NCBI GenBank assembly: GCA_035550655.1
Contig: DASZOU010000030.1
Span: 1 to 64,000, forward strand
Direction: 5' to 3'
From: DASZTV01 sp035550655
GTDB lineage: Bacteria > Actinomycetota > Actinomycetes > JAFAQI01
Length of the DNA stretch: 64,000 nucleotides
Part shown: in pieces, positions 8,128 to 16,129 of the stretch
How the letters are laid out: each line of letters starts with the position of its first letter
Position numbering within the stretch: the first letter of the stretch is position 1
Position numbers and translations under genes: made by a program
Notes under the pieces: generated by a model
Seen by the model: only the letters and a program-made list of their open reading frames with translations
Told to the model about the DNA's origin: nothing
The model's database searches: none

Positions 8128-8892
8128 ATGCGGGTGCACGTCGTCTCCGACGTCCACGGCCGGGCCGACGCGCTCGCACGTGCAGGCGATGGTGCCGACG
8201 CTCTGATCTGCCTCGGCGATCTGGTGCTGTTCATCGACTACGACGACAACGCCGGCGGCATCTTCGGTGAGATCTTCGGGGCGGACAACGCGACGAAGCT
8301 CATCGAGCTGCGGAGTGCGCGTCGTTATGACGAGGCTCGCGAGTTCTCCCGCGGGTTGTGGGGCGAGATCGGCGACCGGCAAGCGGTGATCGAGGCCGCA
8401 GTCCGCCGGCAGTATGCGGAGCTGTTCAGCGCGATGCCGACGCCTGCCTACGTCACCTACGGAAACGTCGACATCCCGCCGTTGTGGCCGGACTACCTGC
8501 ACGACGGCATCCACGTGCTCGACGGCCAGACGGTCACCCTCGGCAGCCGAAGCTTCGGATTCGTGGGGGGCGGCTTGCAGACGCCGATGCGCACGCCGTA
8601 CGAGATCAGCGACGAGGACTACGCCGCGAAGGTCGCCGCCGTCGGTGCGGTCGACGTCCTGTGTTGCCACATCCCGCCCGACGTGCCGGAGCTGTTGTAC
8701 GACGTCGTCGCCCGACGGATGGAGCGCGGTAGCAGTGCCGTTCTCGATGCGATCCGCGATACGCAGCCCGACGTCGCACTGTTCGGCCACGTGCACCAAC
8801 CACTGGCGCAGCGGACCCGGATCGGGCGCACGGAGTGCATCAACGTCGGTCACTTCCGCGGCACCGGCACGCCGTACGCACTGGTTTGGTGA
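8128..8892 (+). CDS. Metallophosphoesterase (calcineurin-like)
   Basis: A 254-residue cytosolic phosphoesterase of the binuclear-metal class. The motif series is present: SDVHG near the N-terminus, LGDLV, YGNVD (the usual GNHD/GNHE box with Val in place of His), CCHIPP and GHVHQP. Replacement of the catalytic His in the GN box may change activity or substrate. The ATG at 8128 follows a -10 element TAGGCT (8115-8120) by 7 nt, so the mRNA is probably leaderless. It opens a run of small genes that ends with the ArsA-like and glucokinase genes. Substrate unknown. Confidence 0.85.
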   Translation: MRVHVVSDVHGRADALARAGDGADALICLGDLVLFIDYDDNAGGIFGEIFGADNATKLIELRSARRYDEAREFSRGLWGEIGDRQAVIEAAVRRQYAELFSAMPTPAYVTYGNVDIPPLWPDYLHDGIHVLDGQTVTLGSRSFGFVGGGLQTPMRTPYEISDEDYAAKVAAVGAVDVLCCHIPPDVPELLYDVVARRMERGSSAVLDAIRDTQPDVALFGHVHQPLAQRTRIGRTECINVGHFRGTGTPYALVW

Positions 8893-8924
8893 TTGAGTGA
8901 GCACCTCGTCGCGAGGAGGAAACG

Positions 8925-9362
8925 GTGGCGGACGAAGCCAGCTCGAGCATCGTCATCTCGGCGGAGCCGAGCGAGATTATGGCGGTCATCGCCGACCTTG
9001 AGGCCTATCCCGACTGGTCGACCGGCATCAAGTCTGCGACCGTCGACGAGACCGCTGCCGATGGCCGGCCCGCTCGTGCCACCTTCGTGATCGACGCCGG
9101 CGTGATCAAGGACACCTACACGTTGGCCTACGAGTGGTCCGGCGACGACCGGGTCGACTGGAAGCTGGTCGGCGGCGGGACCATGCTCAAGTCACAGGTT
9201 GGCTCCTACACCCTCAAGGGTGTGAATGGCGGCACGGAGGCGACGTACCGGCTCACCGTGGAGCTGAAGGTCCCGATGCTCGGCATGTTCAAGCGCAAGG
9301 CCGAGAAAGTGATCATCGACACAGCACTCAAGGGCCTCAAGAAGCGCGTGGAGAACAGCTGA
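8925..9362 (+). CDS. SRPBCC (START-like) ligand-binding protein
   Basis: A 145-residue polyketide cyclase/dehydrase-type SRPBCC protein: SSIVISAEPSEIMAVIADLEAYPDW at the start is the helix-grip N-terminal strand and helix. The rest is alternating strands with a C-terminal amphipathic helix (KVIIDTALKGLKKRVE). Such proteins bind hydrophobic ligands. The equivalent mycobacterial gene (Rv2185c) also lies between fadD15 and an ArsA-like ATPase. The GTG start has GAGGAGGA (8912-8919) upstream. The ligand is unknown. Confidence 0.85.
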   Translation: MADEASSSIVISAEPSEIMAVIADLEAYPDWSTGIKSATVDETAADGRPARATFVIDAGVIKDTYTLAYEWSGDDRVDWKLVGGGTMLKSQVGSYTLKGVNGGTEATYRLTVELKVPMLGMFKRKAEKVIIDTALKGLKKRVENS

Positions 9363-9388
9363 AACCGGTCGCAACGTAGATTTGCCGG

Positions 9389-10597
9389 GTGCGCGTCCTG
9401 CTGTTCACGGGCAAGGGAGGCGTCGGCAAGACCACCACGTCGGCTGCGACCGCGGCGTTCGCGGCGGCGCGCGGCCAGAAGACCCTGGTCCTGTCGACCG
9501 ACCCGGCGCACTCGCTGGCCGACGCGTACGGCGTGAGCATCGGTGACGAGCCCACCGAGATCGACAGCGGCCTCTACGGCCAGCAGGTCGACGCCCAGCG
9601 TGCGTTCGAGGCGAGCTGGCGCACCGTGCAGGACTACCTGCGCGAGGTCCTCGAGCAAGGCGGGATCGATCCGCTCGATGCCGAGGAGCTCACCGTGCTC
9701 CCCGGGGCTGAGGAGGTTCTCGCCCTGCTCGAGCTGCGCGCGCAGGTCGGAAGCGGCCGGTGGGATGTCGTCGTCGTCGACTGCGCGCCGACCGGGGAGA
9801 CGCTGCGGCTGCTCGCGCTCCCCGACGCGCTGCGCTGGTGGATGGGCCGGATCTATCCCGCTGACCGTCGGGTGATGCGGACGATCCGGCCGGTCCTGTC
9901 GCACCTGGCGGGGCTGCCGTTCCCACCGGACTCGGTCTTCGCCGCCGCCCAGCGCCTGACTGACGAGCTCGCCGAGGTGCGCGACCTGCTTGCCGATCCG
10001 GTCACCACATCGGTGCGCCTGGTGGTGACGCCGGAGTCGATGGTCGTTGCCGAGGCGCGACGCACCCTGACGTCCCTGTCGCTGTTCGGCTATCGCGTCG
10101 ACGGGGTCGTCGCCAACCGGGTGTTTCCGAGCGGTGAGGCGGATGCATGGCGCGTCGGCTGGGTGAGCAGCCAGCGAGAGCGCCTCGCCGAGGTGCGCAC
10201 GTCCTTCGCCGGCGTACCGGTGTGGGAGGCGGCGTACGCCGCGGCCGAGCCGATCGGGGTGGCGGCGCTCGGTGACTTCGCCGCGGCCACGTACGGCAAG
10301 CCCGTCGAGGCGTGCGACCCCGACCCGCTGGCGGTGACCGCGACCGCCGAGCCCCTTGTCGTCGAGCGGGTCAGTGCCGACGAGTTCGTGATGGCGATTC
10401 ACCTGCCGTACGCCGACCGCGACGAGGTCGAGCTGGTGCGCAAGGGCGACGACCTGGTGATCACCGTCGGTCGCTACCGCCGCGTGCTCGCGCTGCCGAG
10501 CGCGCTGCGCCGCTGCACTGTCGACGGCGCTGCGCTGCGCGACGGCGCGCTGCGGGTGAGGTTCAGCGTCGATCCGCAGGTCTGGAGCCGGACGTGA
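9389..10597 (+). CDS. ArsA/Get3-family ATPase with C-terminal HSP20-like domain
   Basis: A 402-residue deviant-Walker P-loop ATPase. KGGVGKTTTSA near residue 10 is the signature A loop, STDPAHSLADAYG is the switch region and VVDCAPTGETLRLL is the switch II block. After about residue 310 an alpha-crystallin-like beta domain follows (HLPYADRDEVELVRKGDDL), as in actinobacterial ArsA-HSP20 fusions. No arsenic genes are nearby, so a role in membrane-protein or lipid-related handling is more likely than arsenite export. GTG 9389 follows TAGATT (9377-9382) by 6 nt, a leaderless start. It overlaps the next gene (GTGA). Confidence 0.88.
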   Translation: MRVLLFTGKGGVGKTTTSAATAAFAAARGQKTLVLSTDPAHSLADAYGVSIGDEPTEIDSGLYGQQVDAQRAFEASWRTVQDYLREVLEQGGIDPLDAEELTVLPGAEEVLALLELRAQVGSGRWDVVVVDCAPTGETLRLLALPDALRWWMGRIYPADRRVMRTIRPVLSHLAGLPFPPDSVFAAAQRLTDELAEVRDLLADPVTTSVRLVVTPESMVVAEARRTLTSLSLFGYRVDGVVANRVFPSGEADAWRVGWVSSQRERLAEVRTSFAGVPVWEAAYAAAEPIGVAALGDFAAATYGKPVEACDPDPLAVTATAEPLVVERVSADEFVMAIHLPYADRDEVELVRKGDDLVITVGRYRRVLALPSALRRCTVDGAALRDGALRVRFSVDPQVWSRT

Positions 10598-10884
10598 CGA
10601 CGCCGGGACCGCTCGCGGAGGAGGCGGCGCGGCTGGTCGAGGCGATCGGTGAGTGGGCGCGCGGCGCGGTCGGGGACGGCCCGCTCTCGGCCATGGGTGA
10701 GGGAACCGACTGCCAGATCTGCCCGCTGTGCCAGTTCATCGCGCTGGTACGCCGGACCCAGCCCGAGACGTACGCGCATCTGGTCGAGGCCGCGACGTCG
10801 ATGGTGGCGGCGCTTCGCACCGTGGTCGACCGCCACGACCACGGCCGACCCGCCCGTGGTGTCGAGCGGATCGACCTGGAGTGA
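10594..10884 (+). CDS. Conserved actinobacterial protein, 96 aa, unknown function
   Basis: The GTG at 10594 overlaps the ArsA-like stop codon (GTGA), which fixes the start; a longer frame open to 10312 lies inside the previous gene. The product is a small mostly helical protein with a compact cysteine cluster, CQICPLC, at about residues 38-44 that could bind metal. It resembles the small proteins found between ArsA-like ATPases and glucokinase in streptomycetes. Translational coupling with the ATPase suggests a joint role, but no function is known to me. Confidence 0.72.
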   Translation: MTTPGPLAEEAARLVEAIGEWARGAVGDGPLSAMGEGTDCQICPLCQFIALVRRTQPETYAHLVEAATSMVAALRTVVDRHDHGRPARGVERIDLE

Positions 10885-10894
10885 GCGGCGAATC

Positions 10895-11848
10895 GTGAGC
10901 CTCGCAATCGGGATCGACATCGGGGGGACGAAGGTCGCCGCCGGCGTCGTCGACGCCGACGGGAAGCTGCTCGCCACGTCGAGACGGCCCACTCCCAGCA
11001 ATGACCCAGCGCGCCTGGCCGAGCTGGTGGCGGAGGTCGTGACCGAGCTCCGCGCCGGCTACGACGTGGCGGCGGTCGGCGTCGGTGCGGCGGGCTGGGT
11101 CGACGCGTCGCGGACGACGGTGTTGTTCGCGCCGAATCTCGCCTGGCGCAACACGCCGCTTCACGCCGACCTGTCGCGGTTGCTGGATCTTCCTGTCGAC
11201 ATCGAGAACGACGCCAATGCCGCGGCTTGGGGGGAGTTCCGGTTCGGTGCGGGGGAGCGGGAGCCGGACACCGTCGTGCTGACGATCGGCACCGGCATCG
11301 GTGCCGGGTTCATCATCGACGGAGAGCTCCGGCGCGGCAGGTTCGGGATCGGCGGTGAGCCCGGGCACCTGCGCGTCGTACCCGGCGGCAGGCCGTGCGG
11401 GTGCGGGAACCACGGTTGCCTCGAGCAGTACTGCAGCGGGCGGGCGCTGGTACGCGCGGCGCGCGAGATCGCTCGGGAGCGCCCGCAGGACGCTCGCCGG
11501 CTGCTGGAGCTTGCGGGCGGTGATCCGGACGCGATCGACGGGCCGACTGTCACCGTCGCCGCCCAGGAAGGCGATCATGCCGCGGTGGACTGCTTCGAGG
11601 AGATCGGCCGTTGGCTCGGCCAGGGGCTTGCCGATCTCGCAACGATCCTGGACCCCGGCCGGTTCGTGATCGGCGGTGGTGTTGCCGATGCGGGCGAGCT
11701 GCTGCTGCGGCCGGCGCGCGAGACATATGCAGCCGTCGTCTCGGGTCACGGCTACCGGCCGCTGGCCGACGTAGTGCCGGCGAGACTCGGCAGTGACGCG
11801 GGCCTCATCGGCGCCGCCGACCTCGCGCGAACGCTGGCGTTCTCGTGA
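10895..11848 (+). CDS. glkA: ROK-family glucokinase
   Basis: A 317-residue ATP-dependent hexokinase of the ROK family. GIDIGGTKVAAGV (phosphate-binding) lies at the N-terminus, ENDANAAAWGE contains the catalytic Asp, and TIGTGIGAG follows. The ROK zinc motif CGCGNHGCLEQYCSG is complete. It supplies glucose 6-phosphate and in Streptomyces also takes part in carbon-catabolite control. The GTG at 10895 begins VSLAIGIDIGG, 10 bp after the previous stop. Longer in-frame starts lie inside that gene. The stop overlaps the next start (GTGA). The gene order matches streptomycete glkA. Confidence 0.92.
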   Translation: MSLAIGIDIGGTKVAAGVVDADGKLLATSRRPTPSNDPARLAELVAEVVTELRAGYDVAAVGVGAAGWVDASRTTVLFAPNLAWRNTPLHADLSRLLDLPVDIENDANAAAWGEFRFGAGEREPDTVVLTIGTGIGAGFIIDGELRRGRFGIGGEPGHLRVVPGGRPCGCGNHGCLEQYCSGRALVRAAREIARERPQDARRLLELAGGDPDAIDGPTVTVAAQEGDHAAVDCFEEIGRWLGQGLADLATILDPGRFVIGGGVADAGELLLRPARETYAAVVSGHGYRPLADVVPARLGSDAGLIGAADLARTLAFS

Positions 11849-12357
11849 GTGGCGCGCTGCGGGTGATGTCACTCGACGCCCGGGCGGTTCAACAGGATCC
11901 CGATGCGTTCCGTGCCGTGGTGTCGTCGCGAGCGGTTGACGTCGTTGCCTTCCACGAGGCGCCCCGCTACCTGCGGTGGCGTTCCAAGCGAGCCAAGCTG
12001 GCCCGGCAGCTCGGGATGGTCGTGGTCACGACTGACCGGCCCGGGGGGATGTTCGTGGCGACGTCGTTGCGCCCGAACGTGCTCGACACGAGCTTTGCGA
12101 TGTCGTCGTCCTCCGCGGGGAGCAGTCCGGCCGTGGTGATCGCGACGCTGGAGGTCGGTGGCAGCAGATGGCGGGTCGTGGTCGCGGCAATCGGCGGGGC
12201 GCCGGACCTTCCTGACAGCGAGGTGCCGGCCGTCATCGTGGCCGGCTCAGGAACCATCGGGGTCGTCGGATCGGTGACCGTCATGTCGTGCGACCCCGTG
12301 GACGTGGCCGGCAGGACCGTCGGGCCGGCGCCGATGCTGGCGGTCGTCGAGCAGTAG
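11845..12357 (+). CDS. Degenerate endonuclease/exonuclease/phosphatase-fold protein
   Basis: A 170-residue protein coupled to glkA by GTGA. The N-terminus (LRVMSLDARA, then DVVAFHEAPRYLRWR) matches the first strand and the Gln/Glu box of the EEP family, and the alternating strands continue. The C-terminal catalytic blocks (GDFN-type Asp/Asn and SDH His) are absent. The protein is also shorter than typical EEP enzymes. It may be a pseudoenzyme. The family call relies on the fold-like pattern and on a related gene beside glkA in streptomycetes. Confidence 0.6.
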   Translation: MSGALRVMSLDARAVQQDPDAFRAVVSSRAVDVVAFHEAPRYLRWRSKRAKLARQLGMVVVTTDRPGGMFVATSLRPNVLDTSFAMSSSSAGSSPAVVIATLEVGGSRWRVVVAAIGGAPDLPDSEVPAVIVAGSGTIGVVGSVTVMSCDPVDVAGRTVGPAPMLAVVEQ

Positions 12358-12363
12358 CGAGAG

Positions 12364-13611
12364 TCAGACGCGCTGGTAGCCGGGCACCAGCTCGTGCGCA
12401 AGCTGCTCGAGGAACAGGCCGATGTCCGTGACGATTCCGATCGCCTGGGTGCTGCCCCGGTCGGCCAGCTTCGTGACCGTCGCAGGATTGATGTCGACGG
12501 CGACCAGCGGCACCGACGCCGGGAGCAGGTTCCCGGTGGCGATCGAGTGCAGCATCGTCGCCACCATGATCGCGAAGCCGACACCGGGCAGCTGCGCGCG
12601 CATCGCCCGCTGGCCTTCGATCACGTCGGTGTAGACGTCGGGCAGCGGTCCGTCGTCTCGGACCGACCCGACCAGCACGAACGGCCGGCCGGCCTGCACC
12701 ATCGCGTGCATCACGCCGCTGCGCAGGAGGCCGGCATCCACTGCCTGCTTGATCGATCCAGCGGCGCGGATCGTGTTGATTGCCCGGATGTGATGCTCGT
12801 GGCCGTGGGCCACCCCGGTCCCGGCGGCCAGGTCCACCCCGAGCGAAGTGCCGAACAGCGCCGACTCGATGTCGTGCGTCGCGAGCGCGTTGCCGCTGAA
12901 CAGCACATCGACCCAGCCCTGCTCGACGAGTGCGACCAGCGGCGTCGCGCCGCCCGTGTGGACGACGGCCGGACCGGCCACCCACAGGATCCGGCCACCG
13001 TCGTTCTTCACCTCACGCATCCGCGCGGCCAGCTGGCGGACCAGCAAGGCCTGCGGCTTCTCGCTCGAGACCACCGAGTTCATGAACTCGAAGTGGCCCT
13101 CGACCGCATGGTTCTCGACCGCGCGATGCTCGCGCTGCGGCAGCACGACCTTGACGCCGCCGGCCCCGCACACGATCTCGTCCCCGGCGCGCACGTCGCT
13201 CACCGGAACGGTGCGGACCCGGCCGTTCGACACGAGCAGGCCGCAGTCCATCTCCGGCTGCTCGACCGGTACCCACTGCCCGTCGAGGCGGACGACGGTC
13301 TCGAGGTTCGTCGTCGAGTAGAAGCCGTCAGGAAAGACGCCGTCGGCGGGCGCGGCGACGGTGGTCGCCTCACCGGGCTCGACCTGGTTGACCCCGTGGA
13401 TCTGCAACCGCATCAGGATCCGGTCCAGCTGCTCGGCGCTGTCGGCGCCGACGATGATGACCGCGTGCGACTCGTCCTCGTGCGCTTTGCCGAGATCGAT
13501 CCGGTCGACGGTGTAGTCGCCGCCGTACTCGAGGACGTCGTCGAGCACCTTCGCGAGGACCCCTGAGTCCATCAGGTGGCCGGTGATCTCCACGGTCTCG
13601 CTGACCAGCAT
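12364..13611 (-). CDS. LOR/SDH-type ornithine cyclodeaminase (TIGR00300 family)
   Basis: A 415-residue protein of the family that includes the archaeal ornithine cyclodeaminase (MMP1218 type) and the C-terminal half of cyanobacterial ArgZ/AgrE. The N-terminal LOR/SDH bifunctional-enzyme conserved domain runs from about 1 to 90 (SETVEITGHLMDSG). The C-terminal part carries WVAGPAVVHTGG, SGNALATHDIE and VAVDINPATVTKL, a dinucleotide-binding region. It lacks the N-terminal dihydrolase domain of ArgZ. The predicted reaction is ornithine to proline plus ammonia. The ATG at 13611 follows TAGGGT (13618-13623, - strand) by 6 nt, so it is probably leaderless. A GTG directly before it is the alternative start. 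Confidence 0.8.
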   Translation of the reverse strand: MLVSETVEITGHLMDSGVLAKVLDDVLEYGGDYTVDRIDLGKAHEDESHAVIIVGADSAEQLDRILMRLQIHGVNQVEPGEATTVAAPADGVFPDGFYSTTNLETVVRLDGQWVPVEQPEMDCGLLVSNGRVRTVPVSDVRAGDEIVCGAGGVKVVLPQREHRAVENHAVEGHFEFMNSVVSSEKPQALLVRQLAARMREVKNDGGRILWVAGPAVVHTGGATPLVALVEQGWVDVLFSGNALATHDIESALFGTSLGVDLAAGTGVAHGHEHHIRAINTIRAAGSIKQAVDAGLLRSGVMHAMVQAGRPFVLVGSVRDDGPLPDVYTDVIEGQRAMRAQLPGVGFAIMVATMLHSIATGNLLPASVPLVAVDINPATVTKLADRGSTQAIGIVTDIGLFLEQLAHELVPGYQRV

Positions 13612-13660
13612 CACGTCACCCTATGCAGGTCGGCCGGGCCCGATCCACGGATCGGCTCAA

Positions 13661-13712
13661 ACGACCTCATTTGCGCGTGCTACACGACTTCATTTGCGCG
13701 TGCTACACGACT
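13661..13712. repeat. Two tandem 23-bp repeats plus a partial third
   Basis: Unit 1 (13661-13683) and unit 2 (13684-13706) differ at a single base and share the core CATTTGCGCGTGCTAC. Six bases of a third copy follow (13707-13712). Unit 2 overlaps the stop codon of the adjacent - strand gene (13703-13705). There is no spacer between units, so this is not a CRISPR array. It may be a small interspersed repeat family. Confidence 0.85.
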
Positions 13713-14425
13713 GCGCCGTCGTCCCATCCGGAGTCGGTGGGCGGCCCGCTCTTCACGTTCCAGATCAGCGCTGCGCCGCCGCCGATGATGGCCAGGATGG
13801 CAAGCCACACCAGATCGCCGCCCTCGAAGTTCGTCACGATGATCAGCAGCCCGGCCGCGATCGCCGCGAGAGCGCCGATCGTGACGGTCCGGAGCCGGGG
13901 CAGCGGCGGGGCGGGCGGCGGGACGAAGTGCTCGTCCTCGAAGTCGACCGGCTCGCCCCCGTGCAGCGGCCCGAGGTCGCGGTCGAGCGGCAGGTCGTCG
14001 AGATGCGCCGGGCGGGTGGTCTCGGAGACGTTCTCGCGGCTCGGCCAGGTCGCCGTGGAGCTTGGTGCCTGCAGCGAGGCAAGCAGCTGCTGCCAGGCGG
14101 CGTCGACGTCGATCTCGGCGTCGCCGGACCGCTGCTGCACCGCCGGCTCAGCCTCCGCCCGCTCAACGCCTACGAGCTCCTCGGCGCGCTCGGACTTGGT
14201 CGCATCGACGTACAGCCGGTCGGTCATGCGCGCGGGCAGCCGAAGCTCGAGGTAGCCGCCCTGCGACGCGGGAGTGGGGGCGGCATAGGCGGCGATGCCT
14301 TCGGCTCGAAGCGTCTCGAGCATCGCGTCGGCGACCCGGGGGTCGAGGTCACCGACGGCGACGTATCCGCCACACCGCAGCCCGTTGTCGCGGGCACCCG
14401 AGCGGGGGCCCGGCCCCGGCTCCAT
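13703..14425 (-). CDS. Conserved membrane protein, DUF308-like
   Basis: A 240-residue protein. An N-terminal soluble domain (about 20-75; YVAVGDLDPRVADAMLETLRAEGIAAY) looks like a small alpha/beta fold. An acidic, variable linker follows (about 80-165). Two adjacent transmembrane helices lie near residues 180-225 (TVTIGALAAIAAGLLIIV and LVWLAILAIIGGGAALIW). ATG 14425 is preferred over TTG 14428. It lies 13 bp after the esterase stop and is probably in its operon. Similar proteins sit next to this hydrolase in streptomycetes. Function unknown. Confidence 0.7.
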   Translation of the reverse strand: MEPGPGPRSGARDNGLRCGGYVAVGDLDPRVADAMLETLRAEGIAAYAAPTPASQGGYLELRLPARMTDRLYVDATKSERAEELVGVERAEAEPAVQQRSGDAEIDVDAAWQQLLASLQAPSSTATWPSRENVSETTRPAHLDDLPLDRDLGPLHGGEPVDFEDEHFVPPPAPPLPRLRTVTIGALAAIAAGLLIIVTNFEGGDLVWLAILAIIGGGAALIWNVKSGPPTDSGWDDGAVV

Positions 14426-14438
14426 CAACGCTGCCCGC

Positions 14439-15209
14439 TCATGGCGCTGCCGTGGTGGTGGCGTGTGCGCTGATGAACGCGAGCGTCTCCTCGACGATGC
14501 GCGGCAGGTCGTTGTCGAGCGTGGCCACGTGGAAGCTGTCCTCGAGCCAGACGTGCTTCTTGTCCGCCGAGCCCGCCCCGGCCATCAGCCGCTCGGAGTT
14601 GGCCGGCTCGACGACGTGGTCGTTGCGGCTGGTCAGCACGAGCATCGGGCTGGTGATCCTCCCCAGGTCGGCGTTGGCGAGCTTCCACAGCTCGGAGAGC
14701 TGGTAGGCCGCCTTGACCGGGAGCTTGGGGTAGGCCGGCTCCACCACCCCGGCCCGCTTGATGTCACTCGCGATCGGGGGCAGCCCGGGCACGACGTGGC
14801 GCAGGAACGGGAGCAGCTTGGCGTCCTTGCGGGTCGTGAACAGCGATGGGTTCACCAGGACGATCCCGGCGAGATCCGCGCTGCGCTCCTCCGCGAGCCG
14901 GATCGTCAGCGTGCCGCCCATCGACAAGCCCATGACGAACGTCGCCTCGCACCGGGACCGGACCTCGTCGACGGTGGCCGACAACGCGGCGTACCAGTCC
15001 TGCCACCGCACCTTGTTGGCGTCCTGCCATCGTGTGCCGTGGCCGGGCAGGAGGGGCACCCGGACGGTGAGGCCGGCTTTTGCCAGGGCGTCACCCCACG
15101 GACGCATACTGCCGGGCATTCCGGTGAGGCCATGACAGAGCACCGCACCGATGGGGCCACCGTCGGCGGTGTACGCCGCGGCGTCTTCCGGTGAAAACGT
15201 CGTGGTCAC
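14439..15209 (-). CDS. Alpha/beta hydrolase (carboxylesterase/monoacylglycerol-lipase type)
   Basis: A 256-residue serine hydrolase. The triad is visible: nucleophile in GLSMGG, acid in LTSRNDHVV and His in EDSFHVATLDND. The oxyanion box is VLCHGLTG. The sequence resembles Est30-like carboxylesterases and monoacylglycerol lipases. The neighbouring plsC (divergent) fits lipid turnover, though substrate specificity cannot be read. The GTG at 15209 gives VTTTFSPEDA; the frame is open to 15260 but without a ribosome-binding site. Confidence 0.85.
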   Translation of the reverse strand: MTTTFSPEDAAAYTADGGPIGAVLCHGLTGMPGSMRPWGDALAKAGLTVRVPLLPGHGTRWQDANKVRWQDWYAALSATVDEVRSRCEATFVMGLSMGGTLTIRLAEERSADLAGIVLVNPSLFTTRKDAKLLPFLRHVVPGLPPIASDIKRAGVVEPAYPKLPVKAAYQLSELWKLANADLGRITSPMLVLTSRNDHVVEPANSERLMAGAGSADKKHVWLEDSFHVATLDNDLPRIVEETLAFISAHATTTAAP

Positions 15210-15370
15210 CCATCGATCGTCGCATGACCGGCGGGTAACTTCCCCGCTCGCTAAGATCAACCACCACAGCCAGGCATTGCTCTCCCAGCACGGGCCTGCT
15301 TAGGGTTCGTTCAGGTGGGGCATTCAGAGTTATTCCGGCGAACGCGGCGAGCGGAGGGAGGGCCGGACAG

Positions 15371-16120
15371 GTGTTCTATTGGTTCCTGAAGCACATCGCC
15401 CTGGGGCCGATCCTGAAGACTCTGTTCCGACCGTGGGTCGAAGGCGCTGAGAACCTGCCCGCGTCGGGCGGTGCCATTCTCGCGAGCAACCACCTGTCGT
15501 TCTCCGACTCGTTCTTCCTGCCCCTCGAGGTGGAGCGTCGGGTCACGTTCCTGGCCAAGGGCGACTACTTCACGGGGAAGGGCGTCAAGGGCAAGCTCAC
15601 CGCCGCCTTCTTCAAGGGCATCAACCAGGTGCCGGTCGACCGCAGCGGGGGCCGGGCCAGCGAGGCGGCGCTGCGCAAGGGCGTCGAGATCCTCAACAGC
15701 GGCGAGCTGCTCGGGATCTACCCGGAGGGCACCCGCTCGCCGGACGGGCGCCTCTACCGCGGCAAGACCGGCATCGCCCGGATGGCGCTCGAGGCCGGCG
15801 TCCCGGTCATTCCGGTGGCGATGATCAACACCTTCGACATCCAGCCGCCCGGACAGGTGATCCCGCGGATCATGCGGGTCGGGATCAAGATCGGCAAGCC
15901 GCTCGACTTCTCCCGCTACGCCGGCATGGAGGACGACCGGTTCGTGCTGCGGTCGATCACCGACGAGATCATGTACGAGCTGATGCAGCTCTCCGGCCAG
16001 GAGTACGTCGACACATACGCCGCCAAGGCCAAGGAAGAGATCGCCGACGCCCGCGCTGCGGCGCATGAGGCGCTCGTCGCGGATGCGCCGCAGTACGAGC
16101 TCGCGCGCAAGGCCTCCTAA
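15371..16120 (+). CDS. plsC: 1-acyl-sn-glycerol-3-phosphate acyltransferase (PlsC family)
   Basis: A 249-residue membrane-associated acyltransferase that makes phosphatidic acid from lysophosphatidate. The HX4D catalytic box is NHLSFSD, the substrate box is YPEGTRSPDG, and the intermediate KGINQVPVDR and PVIPVAMI blocks are intact. The GTG at 15371 is preceded by GGAGGGAGG about 10 bp upstream. The C-terminus is a helical tail rich in Ala/Glu. The two-component pair starts 9 bp downstream and may be cotranscribed. Confidence 0.9.
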   Translation: MFYWFLKHIALGPILKTLFRPWVEGAENLPASGGAILASNHLSFSDSFFLPLEVERRVTFLAKGDYFTGKGVKGKLTAAFFKGINQVPVDRSGGRASEAALRKGVEILNSGELLGIYPEGTRSPDGRLYRGKTGIARMALEAGVPVIPVAMINTFDIQPPGQVIPRIMRVGIKIGKPLDFSRYAGMEDDRFVLRSITDEIMYELMQLSGQEYVDTYAAKAKEEIADARAAAHEALVADAPQYELARKAS

Positions 16121-16129
16121 GCCTTTCCG

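Noticed and set aside
13661..13712. Tandem repeats considered as a CRISPR fragment
   Set aside because: Units abut without spacers, only two full copies exist, and there are no cas genes.
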